A program made the translations under genes and the position numbers. 64,000 nucleotides of DNA from Periplaneta americana. Taxonomy: Eukaryota > Arthropoda > Insecta > Blattodea > Blattidae. Under the pieces are notes generated by a model. It had not been told where the DNA came from. It saw only the letters and a list, made by a program, of their open reading frames with translations, and made no database searches. Shown here one piece after another: positions 1-9,529 of this stretch. The stretch is from NCBI RefSeq assembly GCF_040183065.1, contig NC_091128.1:179627168-179691167 (forward strand). Direction: 5' to 3'. Each line of letters begins with the position of its first letter. Position 1 is the first letter of the stretch.

Positions 1-1311
1 AAGAATGAGCCAGCGGAACCGTAAAATATTGCCAACTCAAGAATTTAGCAGATTCAACTGAAGCCATAAACTAAACCCAGCCCTGATCTGGCGAATGCGG
101 CTAACCAACTAACATCACCTTCCCTGTCAATTGCTACATTTTTTCGTGGAATAATTCGACGGCTTATTGTTGGTGGCATTGCATATTCTAGTTGAAAATT
201 TGCCGTTTTTCTTACGGACAATAAATGCGGAAATGTTAACTGTTTGGCAATGTCAACTAGTAATATAAGACAATTTTACAAAATTATAGTCCCATTCTTT
301 CATTGCACTGCATGATGTGTGTATTGCTGCAATTGTTGGCACAATTCTTTACAAACAATGATGTAGGTACCGTACTATGTATATCTAATGGGATTTGATA
401 TTGATTGTTTCACTATTTAATGGGTCGTTGTAATAGATCTCGCACAGACATCTATTTTTTAAATTTATGTTTTAGCAAAATAAAACTTATTTGCAAATGT
501 GTGTTCTTACATACTAACCCACTGGGTTGTCATAAAGAATGTGTTACTCCATCCTCTTACCTCTACATATTTGATCTTCACAATCCAGTCCATTTTCCAT
601 GCATCTTCAGCACATTACACAACGCGTCATGAAACGAAGATTATAATGTAAGTCCATTGTGTGTGTCGAGTCCTGGAGAATAAACTTCCAGAGCATAAAC
701 CCGAAACATTACTTTCTCATTATATGAAATGCAGGAAAAGCACAATTATGTTGAAAGAACGAGCCGCAAAAGAAATGGGCCACAAACGTAAAATTGCGCC
801 AAACTCTAGACACCAATAAACAAACTTCCAGCTGTGATGTGTCGAGCTTTGAACCAAAGAAAAGAGCAAACAAATGAAGTTCGGTAAAGATGGCTGTACA
901 ATGTATTCCGAATTTATTATCCCTGAATCAGACTTTGTCTAGCTTAGTGGATGTTACTGCAAAATATGATAAAATATGCAATGTGTTTGATCAGCGAATA
1001 AGGACGATTATTTTCTCTACACAAAAAATGTACTTTCCCTTGCATAAAAAAAATTCAACGACTGAAAGGTATTTTTCCTGGAATGATTAATTCACAAACC
1101 TTCTTGTAAAATTGCTCTTGATTTCTCGCAACGTTATGGCACAGTTTTTATCTACTTACCGATATTCTAGAGTTGCTTCTTCGAGTCCAGATAGTAAGTG
1201 GAAGATAGCACTGCCAATCAGTGCTTGAAGTCATCTGAGGGAGGTGCAGCTAGGCCGCTTGACAGCAGTGTGTGAAATTGAAAATACAACTTAATGCTGT
1301 GCTAATTACTA
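1..1311. other. AT-rich stretch without recognised gene
   Basis: Short open frames only, none with family resemblance I can name and none with paired splice sites. I see no terminal inverted repeats or tRNA-like boxes here. Confidence 0.5.
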
Positions 1312-2461
1312 CATGGTGATCTGTTTGGGTATGGATAATATTAATTTATTATTATAAAGCTATTATGACAGTATGAGAAATTTTTTTTTTGCTAGTAATA
1401 TTATGCTTAATCGTCAGTAGCTGCATTTAGATTGGCAACAGGCCATGATTGTTTGGCCAAACACCTGCATAGAATTGGAATATATCAGTCTCTTAACTGC
1501 CCATTGTGCAATTCAAACCAAGAAATGGATTCGGAACACCTCAAAATCTGTGCTTCAGTGGCTGACCATGATAATATCTTTGAAAAATATTGGAGTGCAA
1601 GAGGTCAAATGACTTTATTGTCAAATGCCTGGCATTAGAAAACAACAACATATTATACTTAAAAGATGGGACTTTCTATACATGGCAAGAATGAAAATCA
1701 ATAAAACTCGTTTCCATGGTGTGCCAACAGATTGCAGAAGATGACGGCTTCTTAAACAAATTGCTGTTTACAGATGAAGTGACTTTTCATGTCGATGGGA
1801 GAGTAAACACACACAATTGCATTATTTGGGCAAGGGAAAATCCACATGTCTCCTACGAGTTTGAAAGATCAAGTACAAAAATTAACATATGGTGTGGAGT
1901 GAGCCACAATAAAGAGTACATGCCCATCATTCTTCTTTGCAGAAAAGACAATATGCTAAGGATCTTACTTGGATATGTTGCAGTTGTTTCTGTAGTCACA
2001 ATTCGAAGACAACAATATGAACATTGTATTCCAGCAAGATGGTGCACCCCCTCTCTGGGCATGGGAGGTTCGTCATTTTCTACAGCTTTAAATTGTATGT
2101 GGTGTGATCGTGATGGACCAATTGCTTGGTCCTCAAACTCCCCAGATCTAACCCCTCCTGACTTTTTTGTATGGGGTTTTATTAAAGACACTGTCTATTC
2201 ACAGAAACCCGGGAACATTGATGATCTAAGAGTAAACATTACTCAAGCTTTCTAACAAATCACCTCTCTGATGTTACAACGGGCAGGGGCTCAATTGCAT
2301 CGCCGTTATGAGTTGTGTAGAGTGCGCAATGGGGGTCATGTAGAGTTCTGGAAAATCTCCCATCTTTCAATGCTGTATACACAAAGTTTCAACAAATAAA
2401 GTTCAGTAGTAAACGTTTAACAATGTTTTTATTTTATCCATACCCACATGCATCACTCTGT
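1312..2461 (+). mobile_element. Tc1/mariner-like DNA transposon, decayed
   Basis: A DD(34-37) transposase remnant reads on the plus strand from about 1716 to 2255. It shows 'LLFTDEVTFHVDGRVN' (catalytic Asp region) and 'WSSNSPDLTPPDFFVWGF', the block holding the second catalytic Asp, followed by a C-terminal tail. The frame between these blocks is disrupted. The ends look like an imperfect inverted repeat sharing 'GGGTATGGATAA' (left near 1327, right near 2438 in reverse). A LINE tail has inserted in its 5' half, so the N-terminal DNA-binding region is not readable. It belongs to the same broad transposase group as the remnants at 3822-4060 and 48250-48715. Confidence 0.7.
1413..1650 (+). mobile_element. 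LINE-H fragment: 3' end of RNase H-bearing non-LTR element
   Basis: The translation gives the extreme C terminus of the LINE-H protein family seen in fuller form at 4864-6686. It contains a zinc-knuckle-like segment '[18 protein letters not shown]' (C-x2-C-x9-H-x3-C) and ends '...LLSNAWH' at a stop. The DNA then runs into the family's CAA-rich tail ('AAAACAACAACA'). It is a short 5'-truncated insertion inside the Tc1-like element around it. Confidence 0.75.
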
Positions 2462-2739
2462 ATTACTTCTCGGAACACACGCTCACACATCACAGATCAT
2501 AGATGAATTCATAGAACTACTTTTTCTTGCGACAGAGATAAGATTATGCATTCAACGGAAGGCAAGTTGCTATCAGCAATAATAATACATTACGCTAGAA
2601 CAGTGTAATAGCTTGACAGTATTTTATTTAACTACAGAGAGTATTATTATTCAGTGTCGAAATTCAACGTTAACAACAAATGGCCACTAAATTTTGTCTG
2701 GAACCCTCTATCAGGGGCAGGGTTATTTTACATGACATA

Positions 2740-3143
2740 AATCTACGACATGGCACCCACAGCTATACTTTCTCCCTGGAGGAAGTCATGCTAAAGATTT
2801 TATCGACTTCTAGCTGAGTTCGAACCCTAGATCATATATGTAACAGATATGTCGGGCTTATAGGCTTTGAGGTTAACAACTTTTGTCAGGTTTACTACGC
2901 TGCCATCTAGTTGTTACATAAGGAGTCACGTCATAATTCTCATTTGAATTGCATTAGCGACTGTGCTGCCATCTCGTGTTCGTTTACGGCAGATGGGTGG
3001 CGATCCTGGCGGTTGTTCTCTTCAAAGTGCTGCCGATTTTAATGTCGCAAGGAGTTATCTGTTACATATATGATCTAGGATTCGAACCCGCGAACCTTGG
3101 GTTCAACAATGAGCACGGCAACCACTGCACCACTGAAGCCTAA
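2740..3143 (-). repeat. tRNA-derived SINE (SINE-E), interrupted by a MITE
   Basis: On the minus strand, reading down from about 3143, there is a pol III A-box-like 'GTGGTGCAGTGGTTGC' followed by a B-box 'GGGTTCGAAC'. The B-box is cut by the MITE at 2827-3080 and the SINE body resumes at about 2818 and below. The 3' boundary is not clear to me. I see no cloverleaf good enough to call a tRNA gene. Confidence 0.5.
2827..3080. mobile_element. Short terminal-inverted-repeat element (MITE), hAT-like target duplication
   Basis: The left end begins CTAGATCATATATGTAACAG and the right end is its reverse complement, over about 23 bases. The direct repeat TTCGAACC flanks it at 2819-2826 and 3081-3088, consistent with an 8-base target duplication typical of hAT elements. 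There is no coding sequence inside, so it must have been mobilised in trans. Confidence 0.7.
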
Positions 3144-3821
3144 CAATGGCATTCCAGATAAATTAACACTTTCCATCACTTTATAGGGTGAAGCTGCTCA
3201 AATTCGAATTTGAACGTATGACATAGTAGATAGATTTTGGGAAGGAATTTGGGAAATGGCACTAAACTCTCTGAAACTGGCCATAGGACCAGTATCTATT
3301 TCTTCGCCAAAACTTGGAATTCAAGAATAGTGCTTGTTCCTCGTTTTTAATGAAGGCCAGATTTAAATAACTCACTGTAATTATGTTTTTGCATTCGTTC
3401 ACAAACCTCAATCACAGACCAAGTACTTATTTCTTTTATTTTAAATTTTGGAAGTGAAAGGCTGGCAAAGATGATGGATCCACAAATGTTGGATCAGTAT
3501 TCTCTAGAAAAAATGTGAAAAGTCCAGTATACTGTACCTCTTGACAATATAAATAGTCCATGAGAATGAGAGTGAAATGTCCAGCACTACAAATTGTGCC
3601 CCGCTGGCTATGGGAACTTTCCCAGACAGAAAGCAGGCTTGCTTAGAGACCTACCACGAAACTTCTCATTCTGAGGGCATTTTTTGTTTCACTCGAAAAC
3701 TTCAAAAAAGAAAGCAGCTGGACTGATATACCGCGATGATGGTTAAAGAAACATAAGAAAATAAATTAAAATCAACAAAGAATCTGCGACACTCCACACT
3801 GCGGTCAGTCTTCGGCCAATA

Positions 3822-4060
3822 TAAGAAGGGTTTTTGATGACAGAATAATTTCTAGAGGATTAAGGCCCTTACATTCACCAGATCTTATCGTGTGCAACTT
3901 TTATTTGTGAGAAACCTTAAAAAACAGAGCTACAGAATAACCCTCATACAATAGATGAACTGCAAGATACTACAACAACAGAAATTCCAAGAATTTCAGA
4001 AGAACAGAACTTTTGTGTGTGAATTTTATCAGAACTCCTGGAACAGCACAAAAATAAAAT
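3822..4060 (+). pseudogene. Decayed Tc1/mariner-like transposase C-terminal fragment
   Basis: Conceptual translation on the plus strand gives pieces such as 'DRIISRGLRPLHSPDLIVC' and 'NPHTIDELQ'. These match the catalytic PDL block and the C-terminal region of Tc1-type transposases. Stops and frame changes are frequent, and I could not find terminal repeats for this copy. Confidence 0.5.
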
Positions 4061-4346
4061 TATGTGCTTGCTTGTATTAGTCAAGTTGTACGTTGTGCGT
4101 ACCATGGCCTTGAGTGGGGAGATAACAGACTGAGAATGCTGGTCGTTGTTTGGTCACTTGTATGCTGGAACCCGACTGGTATTCCCCGTAGCTTACTTAT
4201 GGCTTTCAAGGAACCTGGGGGTTCACTGTCGCCCTCACATAAGCCCGCCATCGGTCCCTATCCTGAACAAGATCAATCCAGTCCCTAGCATCATATCCCA
4301 CCTCCCTCAAATCCATTTTAATATTATCCTCCCATCCACGTCTCGG

Positions 4347-4603
4347 GTCCACACCTATGGAGTAACGGCTTGCGCCTCTGGCCGCGAAACCAGGTGGCCC
4401 GGGTTCGATTCCCGGTCGGGGCAAGTTACCTGGTTGAGGTTTTTTCCAGGGTTTTCCCTCAACCCAATATGAGCAAAGCTAAGTAACTTTCGGTGCTGGA
4501 CCTCGGACTCATTTCACCGGCATTATCACCTTCATCTCATTCAGACACTAAATAACCTAAGCTGTTGATAAAGCATTGTAAAATAACCTAAATAAAAAAA
4601 AAA
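4347..4603 (+). repeat. SINE-A copy 1 (tRNA-derived), inside LINE-R copy 1
   Basis: The tRNA-related head has 'TGGAGTAACGGCTTGCG' and B-box 'GGGTTCGATTCCCGG'. The family body 'TTACCTGGTTGAGG' and 'CGGACTCATTTCACCGGCAT' follows, then an A-rich tail. The host LINE sequence ACGTCTCGG occurs on both sides (about 4338-4346 and 4612-4620), a 9-base target duplication. Four more copies occur in this window. Confidence 0.85.
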
Positions 4604-4863
4604 TGTTATCTACGTCTCGGCCTCCCCAAAGGTCTTCGTCCCTCAGATCTTCCAACTAACACTCTATATGCTACATGCCCTGCCCATCTCAAACGTCTGG
4701 ATTTCATGTTCCTAATAATGTCAGGTGAAGAATACAATGCGTGCAGTTCTGCATTGTGTAACTTTCTCCATTCTCCTGTAATTTCATCCCTCTTAGCCCC
4801 AAATATTTTCCCAAGCACCATATTCTCGAACACTCTTAATCTCTGTTCCTCTCTCAAAGTTGT

Positions 4864-6686
4864 TGTTGTTTTCTAATGCCAGGCGTTTGACAATAAAGTC
4901 ATTTGACCTCTTGCACTCCAATATTTTTCAAAGATATTATCATGACCAGCCACTGAAGCACAGATTTTGAGGTGTTCCGAATCCATTTCTTGTTTGAGTT
5001 GCACAATGGGCAGTTAGGGGACTGATATATTCCAATTCTATGCAGGTGTTTGGCCGAACAGTCATGGCCCGTTGCCAATCTAAATGCAGCTACAGACGAT
5101 TTTCGTGGTAAATCGGGAATTAACTGTGGATTTTGATGCAGAGAGTTCCATTTTTTCCCTTGGGATTGAGTTATCAAATTTTGTTTGTTGAAGTCTAAGT
5201 ATGTAGATTTAATAAATCTCTTCACAGAATAATATGTAGATTTAGTAACAGGTCTGTAAGTAGCAGTGCTGCCCTTCTTTGCTAAAGCATCCGCATTCTC
5301 GTTTCCCAGGATTCCACAATGGGATGGTATCCATTGGAATACAATTCTTTTATTGAGTGATATTAATTGAGAGAGCATTTTAGTTATTTCTGCTGTTTGA
5401 GATGAAGGTGTGTGTTTAGAGACGATTGATAGAATAGCTGCTTTGGAGTCTGACAATATAACTGCATTCCTAAATTTATTGATGTGGCATAGAAGATTCC
5501 TGGGACATTCACTTATTGCAATGATTTCACCATCAAAACTTGTTGTTCCATATCCAAGAGATCTATAAAGTGAGAAGAGACAGCACGTAACACCTGCACC
5601 GGCACCTTGTTCTCTGGAGATCAAGGATCCGTCAGTGTATAAATGAAGCCAGTTTTGTGGAGGGTACCTAATATTAATTGTCTCTAAAGACAATTGCTTC
5701 AGTATTTCAGTGCTTACTTCTGATTTCAGTACTTCTTCTGTTAAATTTAGATTATATTCTATATTTAATAGAGTTAAAGGGTTTGGTTTAATTTGTAAGT
5801 TTTCTTTTAAATTCGGGATATTGATTTTCTGTTTTAATTCTAGAACAATGGATATGAAACTTTTTTGAGTTTTCAATCTACAGAGAGGACTGTATGAATG
5901 CCAATTGTTTCCTGGTTATCTGATAAGTTTTTCATATTGAATCAGTGCTTTTTCTTCTATTGTCATTTTGATGCTGTTAATATTAGTGAGGAATCTCATA
6001 GAATCTATTGGAGTTGTTTTGATTCCAGCAGTAATGAGTCTGAGAGCTTGGTTTTGAACATATTCTATTTCGTTTATGAAAGGTGAAGTAATTAAAATTT
6101 CTCCGCAGTATGTCAGCACTGGCTGTATATACATTTTGTATGTAGTGTTCAAAGTATTCCTAGAGCATCCCCATTTCTTTCCTGCTAGTCTTTTTAGAAG
6201 GGAGAATCTTTTACGAGCTTTTTCAGAAATGTATTTCAAATGGTTGCTCCATGTTAGCTTGCTATCGAAAATAACTCCAAGATATTTGGATTCATAAGTC
6301 CTAGGAAGGTGTTGGCCATTGTATTGGATATTGAATTCTCTTTCTTTTTTACCAAGTGAAAATATTTGGTAGTTACTTTTGCTTAAATTGAGTGTCATCA
6401 AATTTGATGTATTCCATTCATGTAGTTGATTTAGGGCTTTAAGAGCAGAATTTTGAATTTTGTCTCTGTGTCTGTAAGATCCGGAAGTCCACAAAACTAT
6501 ATCATCTGCAAATAGTGCTGTTTTCATGTTTGATTCCTCTAATAGGGAGGGTAAGTCATTTATATAAATATTGAATAAAGTTGTGCTGAGGACAGCGCCC
6601 TGAGGTAGACCTCGATATGTTTGTCTGTAACTAGAAAGTGAGTTATTGAATTTAGTGGCAATGAATCTTTGACTAAGGAGTGACAG
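4864..6686 (-). mobile_element. LINE-H: non-LTR element with reverse transcriptase and RNase H, 5'-truncated
   Basis: The minus strand encodes two blocks. Residues from about 6713 down to 5916 are reverse transcriptase: 'GLPQGAVLSTTLFNIYIND' then the catalytic box 'ALFADDIVLWTSGS'. From 5876 to 4899 lies RNase H with 'LHLYTDGSL', 'DGEIIAISE', '[11 protein letters not shown]' and '[19 protein letters not shown]'. A frame change separates the blocks. The C terminus carries a Cys-rich knuckle. RT plus RNase H without integrase fits the I/LOA/Jockey-related group; the exact clade is inferred. The 3' tail is CAA-rich. No endonuclease is present, so the copy is truncated at its 5' end. Confidence 0.85.
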
Positions 6687-6888
6687 TCCAAGTTTCACAA
6701 CCATACAGAACAACCGGTAATATAACGGTTTTATAAATTATAACTTTCAGATTTTTTGACAGCAGACTGGATGACAAAAGCGTCTCAATCGAATAATAAC
6801 AGGCATTTCCAATATTTATTCTGTATTTAATTTCGTAGCTTTACCTACACACATGAATATAATTTCACACAACATAATGGCAAAATAT

Positions 6889-7973
6889 TGTGACAGCGAC
6901 GTGAGATTCGAACTCACGACCAGCGTCCCGCGAGAGAACAGACCGCACGGGCTTCACGGAGCACTGAGGGGCGGCGCGCGGCGGGGAAAGGGCCTACGCG
7001 GCGAGAGAGTGGAGAGAGAGTGCGCGCGCAACTGCTGTGTACGGAAAAGGGGGGACGGACCCTCCCGACTCTTCGAGAAGTCCGTCGAAGTGGAGATATC
7101 CAGATAATTCTCTGCACACCTGTAGAAATTTCTCGCAACTATGATTTCGCTATAAAAGAAGAAACACCAGCGAACTCGAGCAGTTTTCAGTTGATTAGTC
7201 AGCCAGTCAGTGACAAAGCCAGAGCAAGCAAGCCAGTCTTGTGTACCGGAGTTCGACTCGAGTGTGCGTCCGCAACTGTATCAGCATCCGAAGGCCTGAG
7301 TTCGAGTGCAGTGGACCGCAGTTGGAGGGACCTGAGTTCGAGTGCAGTGGACCGCAGTTGGAGGGACCTGAGTTCGAGTGCAGTGGACCGCAGTTGGAGG
7401 GACCTGAGTTCGAGTGCAGTGGACCGCAGTTGGAGGGACCTGAGTTCGAGTGCAGTGGACCGCAGTTGGAGGGACCTGAGTTCGAGTGCAGTGGACCGCA
7501 GTTGGAGGGACCTGAGTTCGAGTGCAGTGGACCGCAGTTGAAGGGACCTGAGTTCGAGTGCAGTGGACCGCAGTTGGAGGGACCTGAATTCGAGTGCAGT
7601 GGACCGCAGTTGGAGGGACCTGAGTTCGAGTGCAGTGGACCGCAGTTGGAGGGACCTGAGTTCGAGTACAGTGAACTGTCTCTGAAGGTCTGTGGTTCGA
7701 GATACTGTGAACTCGAGTGACTGAGCTAGAACTGTGAACTGAGAACTGATAGTTCTGATTTGTAAATAGTGCTTTGTAAATATTAGTTAAGATTAACAGT
7801 TCATTGTTGTTCGTAATAGTCCAAGTGAATTGTCATTGCCGTCAGTGGAGTGCTATAACGAATACTGTGTTAAGCGAAAATTCTATTGTTGACGAGAGCA
7901 TTTAAGGTGAATTGTAGAAAGGAATTATTGTTGGAAGAATAAAATCCTATTGTTGAGTTGAATTAAATTCACA
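6889..7973 (+). mobile_element. Solo LTR of an LTR retrotransposon (fossil)
   Basis: The unit starts TGTGAC and ends TTCACA, a TG...CA pair with a 5-base terminal inversion, and is flanked by the 4-base repeat ATAT (6885-6888 and 7974-7977). Inside are a TATA box, 'CTATAAAAG' at about 7150, and an initiator-like TCAGTT some 30 bases further, consistent with an LTR promoter. No internal retroviral-type genes adjoin it, so it looks like a recombined solo LTR. The short target duplication suggests a Gypsy-like family, but this is inference. The middle is filled by a 36-base tandem array. Confidence 0.65.
7295..7680 (+). repeat. 36-base minisatellite, ten full copies plus a partial
   Basis: The unit begins CCTGAGTTCGAGTGCAGTGG and recurs every 36 bases from 7295 to 7654, with nearly no differences, then a diverged partial copy to about 7680. 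The period is a multiple of three, so reading frames stay open through it by arithmetic alone. It lies wholly inside the solo LTR. Confidence 0.95.
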
Positions 7974-8019
7974 ATATAATTGTTGTTAATACTGGACAGC
8001 TGTAAACATTTTGTCACAA

Positions 8020-8855
8020 AGAAATATTTATTCCAATTAGTAAATTTCCAAATAAAAGCACACATGTTTAAAATGTTCACAATAGGCCTATTCATGGCTA
8101 TAGACTTCGTCACAATTATTCTTTCACTACTGTGAGTGCACAGTTGAACATTACATTCATATAATTAAAAATAAATAACTTCTGTTTCAATACTTTGAGA
8201 AAGAATACTGTGTAACAGTGGACAATAAGAATTGATATTTCAAGGCATGCCCTGCGACTGTGATCTTCCATTTATTTCGAGAGGCTTGTTCAACTGTCCC
8301 CTTACTTTCTTATCTATAAGCTAACACTGCTTTCCTACATGACATCTGCACAACGGAGAAATTTTTGGCCAGAGCTCTCGCAATACAGTCAGGATTCTTT
8401 ACAACACTTTCAGCTAAGGGATCCTTGTCACCCCTGACAGGCTTGATAATGATGCATAGTTATGTAGTGAAGATGCTGAGTTACCCAGCTTCTGGTGTTG
8501 GTCGGTAAGGAAGGTCCAGGCATTGTTATTATCAGTAGTTTGGTTTTATTTCTTCTAAATAACAACACAACATAGAAGTACTTTCGCAATGCTTACGCTG
8601 GGGACAGCAGCACAGGAAAACATACACCATCAGGCAGGAATTTACTGAGATTCAATATGTGAGATTGTTCTTCGACGAATAAAATTGAAAATGGTTCAAT
8701 TTGCCAGACTCATTTTACAGAACTATGTAATTATGATAGTTCTCTTGTTTATACTCAGGTAAATGTTGGAAATTGTACATGGTACAAGAAAATAGTGAAA
8801 TCGACCACTGCGATCGCAGAAATGGCCTTCTCTGCTTAGAATTCAAATTATATAT
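8020..8855. other. Stretch without recognised feature
   Basis: Mixed AT-rich sequence; I see no gene, repeat boundary or tRNA-like box. Confidence 0.4.
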
Positions 8856-8859
8856 ATTT

Positions 8860-9525
8860 ATGCTCGACCATGCCGAAATGTAGTAATTATACACCTGGTA
8901 GCAGCCCTTTAATGCACCTCATTAAAGACACCTATTCATTAAAGTTCAGGTGTTCCACCAACCAGAAAATACCATTGTAGCAATATGAAAGCGCAAGTAT
9001 CGATTATTCTCGGATATGCAATCGAAAGACAACTAGCGCGAGATTTCACCAATTGCACAATAAATCACCTATATTTGAAATAAAGTCAGTTCTGTTACTA
9101 TAATAATTAACGTTAATTGTAAATAATATTCAAATAAATTCAATTTATCATCTCGTTTTTCAATGTCTGAATCAATTTCCAGGTTATATCAAGATTAATG
9201 TTTATTTTACTCTCTAGATTATATCAAGGTCAATGTCGACATTTGTTTCTCGGAAAAAATCAATACTTTCGCGTCTGCGCACATCTCACAATTTACGAGG
9301 TATTGCACCAGGTCAGTTCTGCTCCTCAGTCAGATAAGAATAACATGAATAGTTATGAATAATTTCAAGTTAGAAATATGGTCGAGCATAAAAAGTCGTA
9401 TGAAACTTGACTATAATGGTAATTAAGATGCTCGTATGAAAATTATGAAACGAGCACAAGCTCGTTTCATAAACATACTCGCGTCTTAATTACTACCATT
9501 ATAGGCTCGTTGCATAATGTACTAT
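8860..9525 (+). repeat. Dispersed repeat Z, copy 1
   Basis: Starts ATGCTCGACCATGCCG and ends in a cluster of inverted motifs around 9400-9525 (ACGAGCACAAGCTCGT at the centre, flanked by 'TAATGGTAATTAAG' and its near reverse complement). The motif ATGCTCGACCAT reappears inverted at about 9379. A second copy in opposite orientation lies at 46475-47150. There is no coding content. It is probably a non-autonomous DNA element of unknown family. Confidence 0.75.
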
Positions 9526-9529
9526 TATT

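Larger units (their letters stand above)
4199..6836 (-). mobile_element. LINE-R copy 1: RTE-like non-LTR element, interrupted by a SINE and another LINE
   Basis: Three separated pieces (about 4199-4346, 4604-4863, 6687-6836) are collinear parts of one minus-strand LINE-R copy. The 6687-6836 piece encodes '[16 protein letters not shown]', the middle piece starts '[11 protein letters not shown]', and the lowest piece gives the C terminus around 'DRDRWRAYVRA'. In uninterrupted copies (such as 24765-25745) these segments join directly. The RT block '[15 protein letters not shown]...[11 protein letters not shown]' in other copies and the short-repeat 3' tail suggest an RTE-type clade. The clade is inferred. 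Confidence 0.8.

Noticed and set aside
1853-2191. Minus-strand open frame of about 112 codons
   Set aside because: Antisense of the Tc1-like transposase remnant.
7020-7720. Two overlapping long open frames with repeats such as SSSAVDRSWRDL and GPEFECSGPQLE
   Set aside because: The frames stay open because the tandem unit is 36 bases, a multiple of three. The region is an LTR with a minisatellite; no start context, splice pattern or homology supports a protein.
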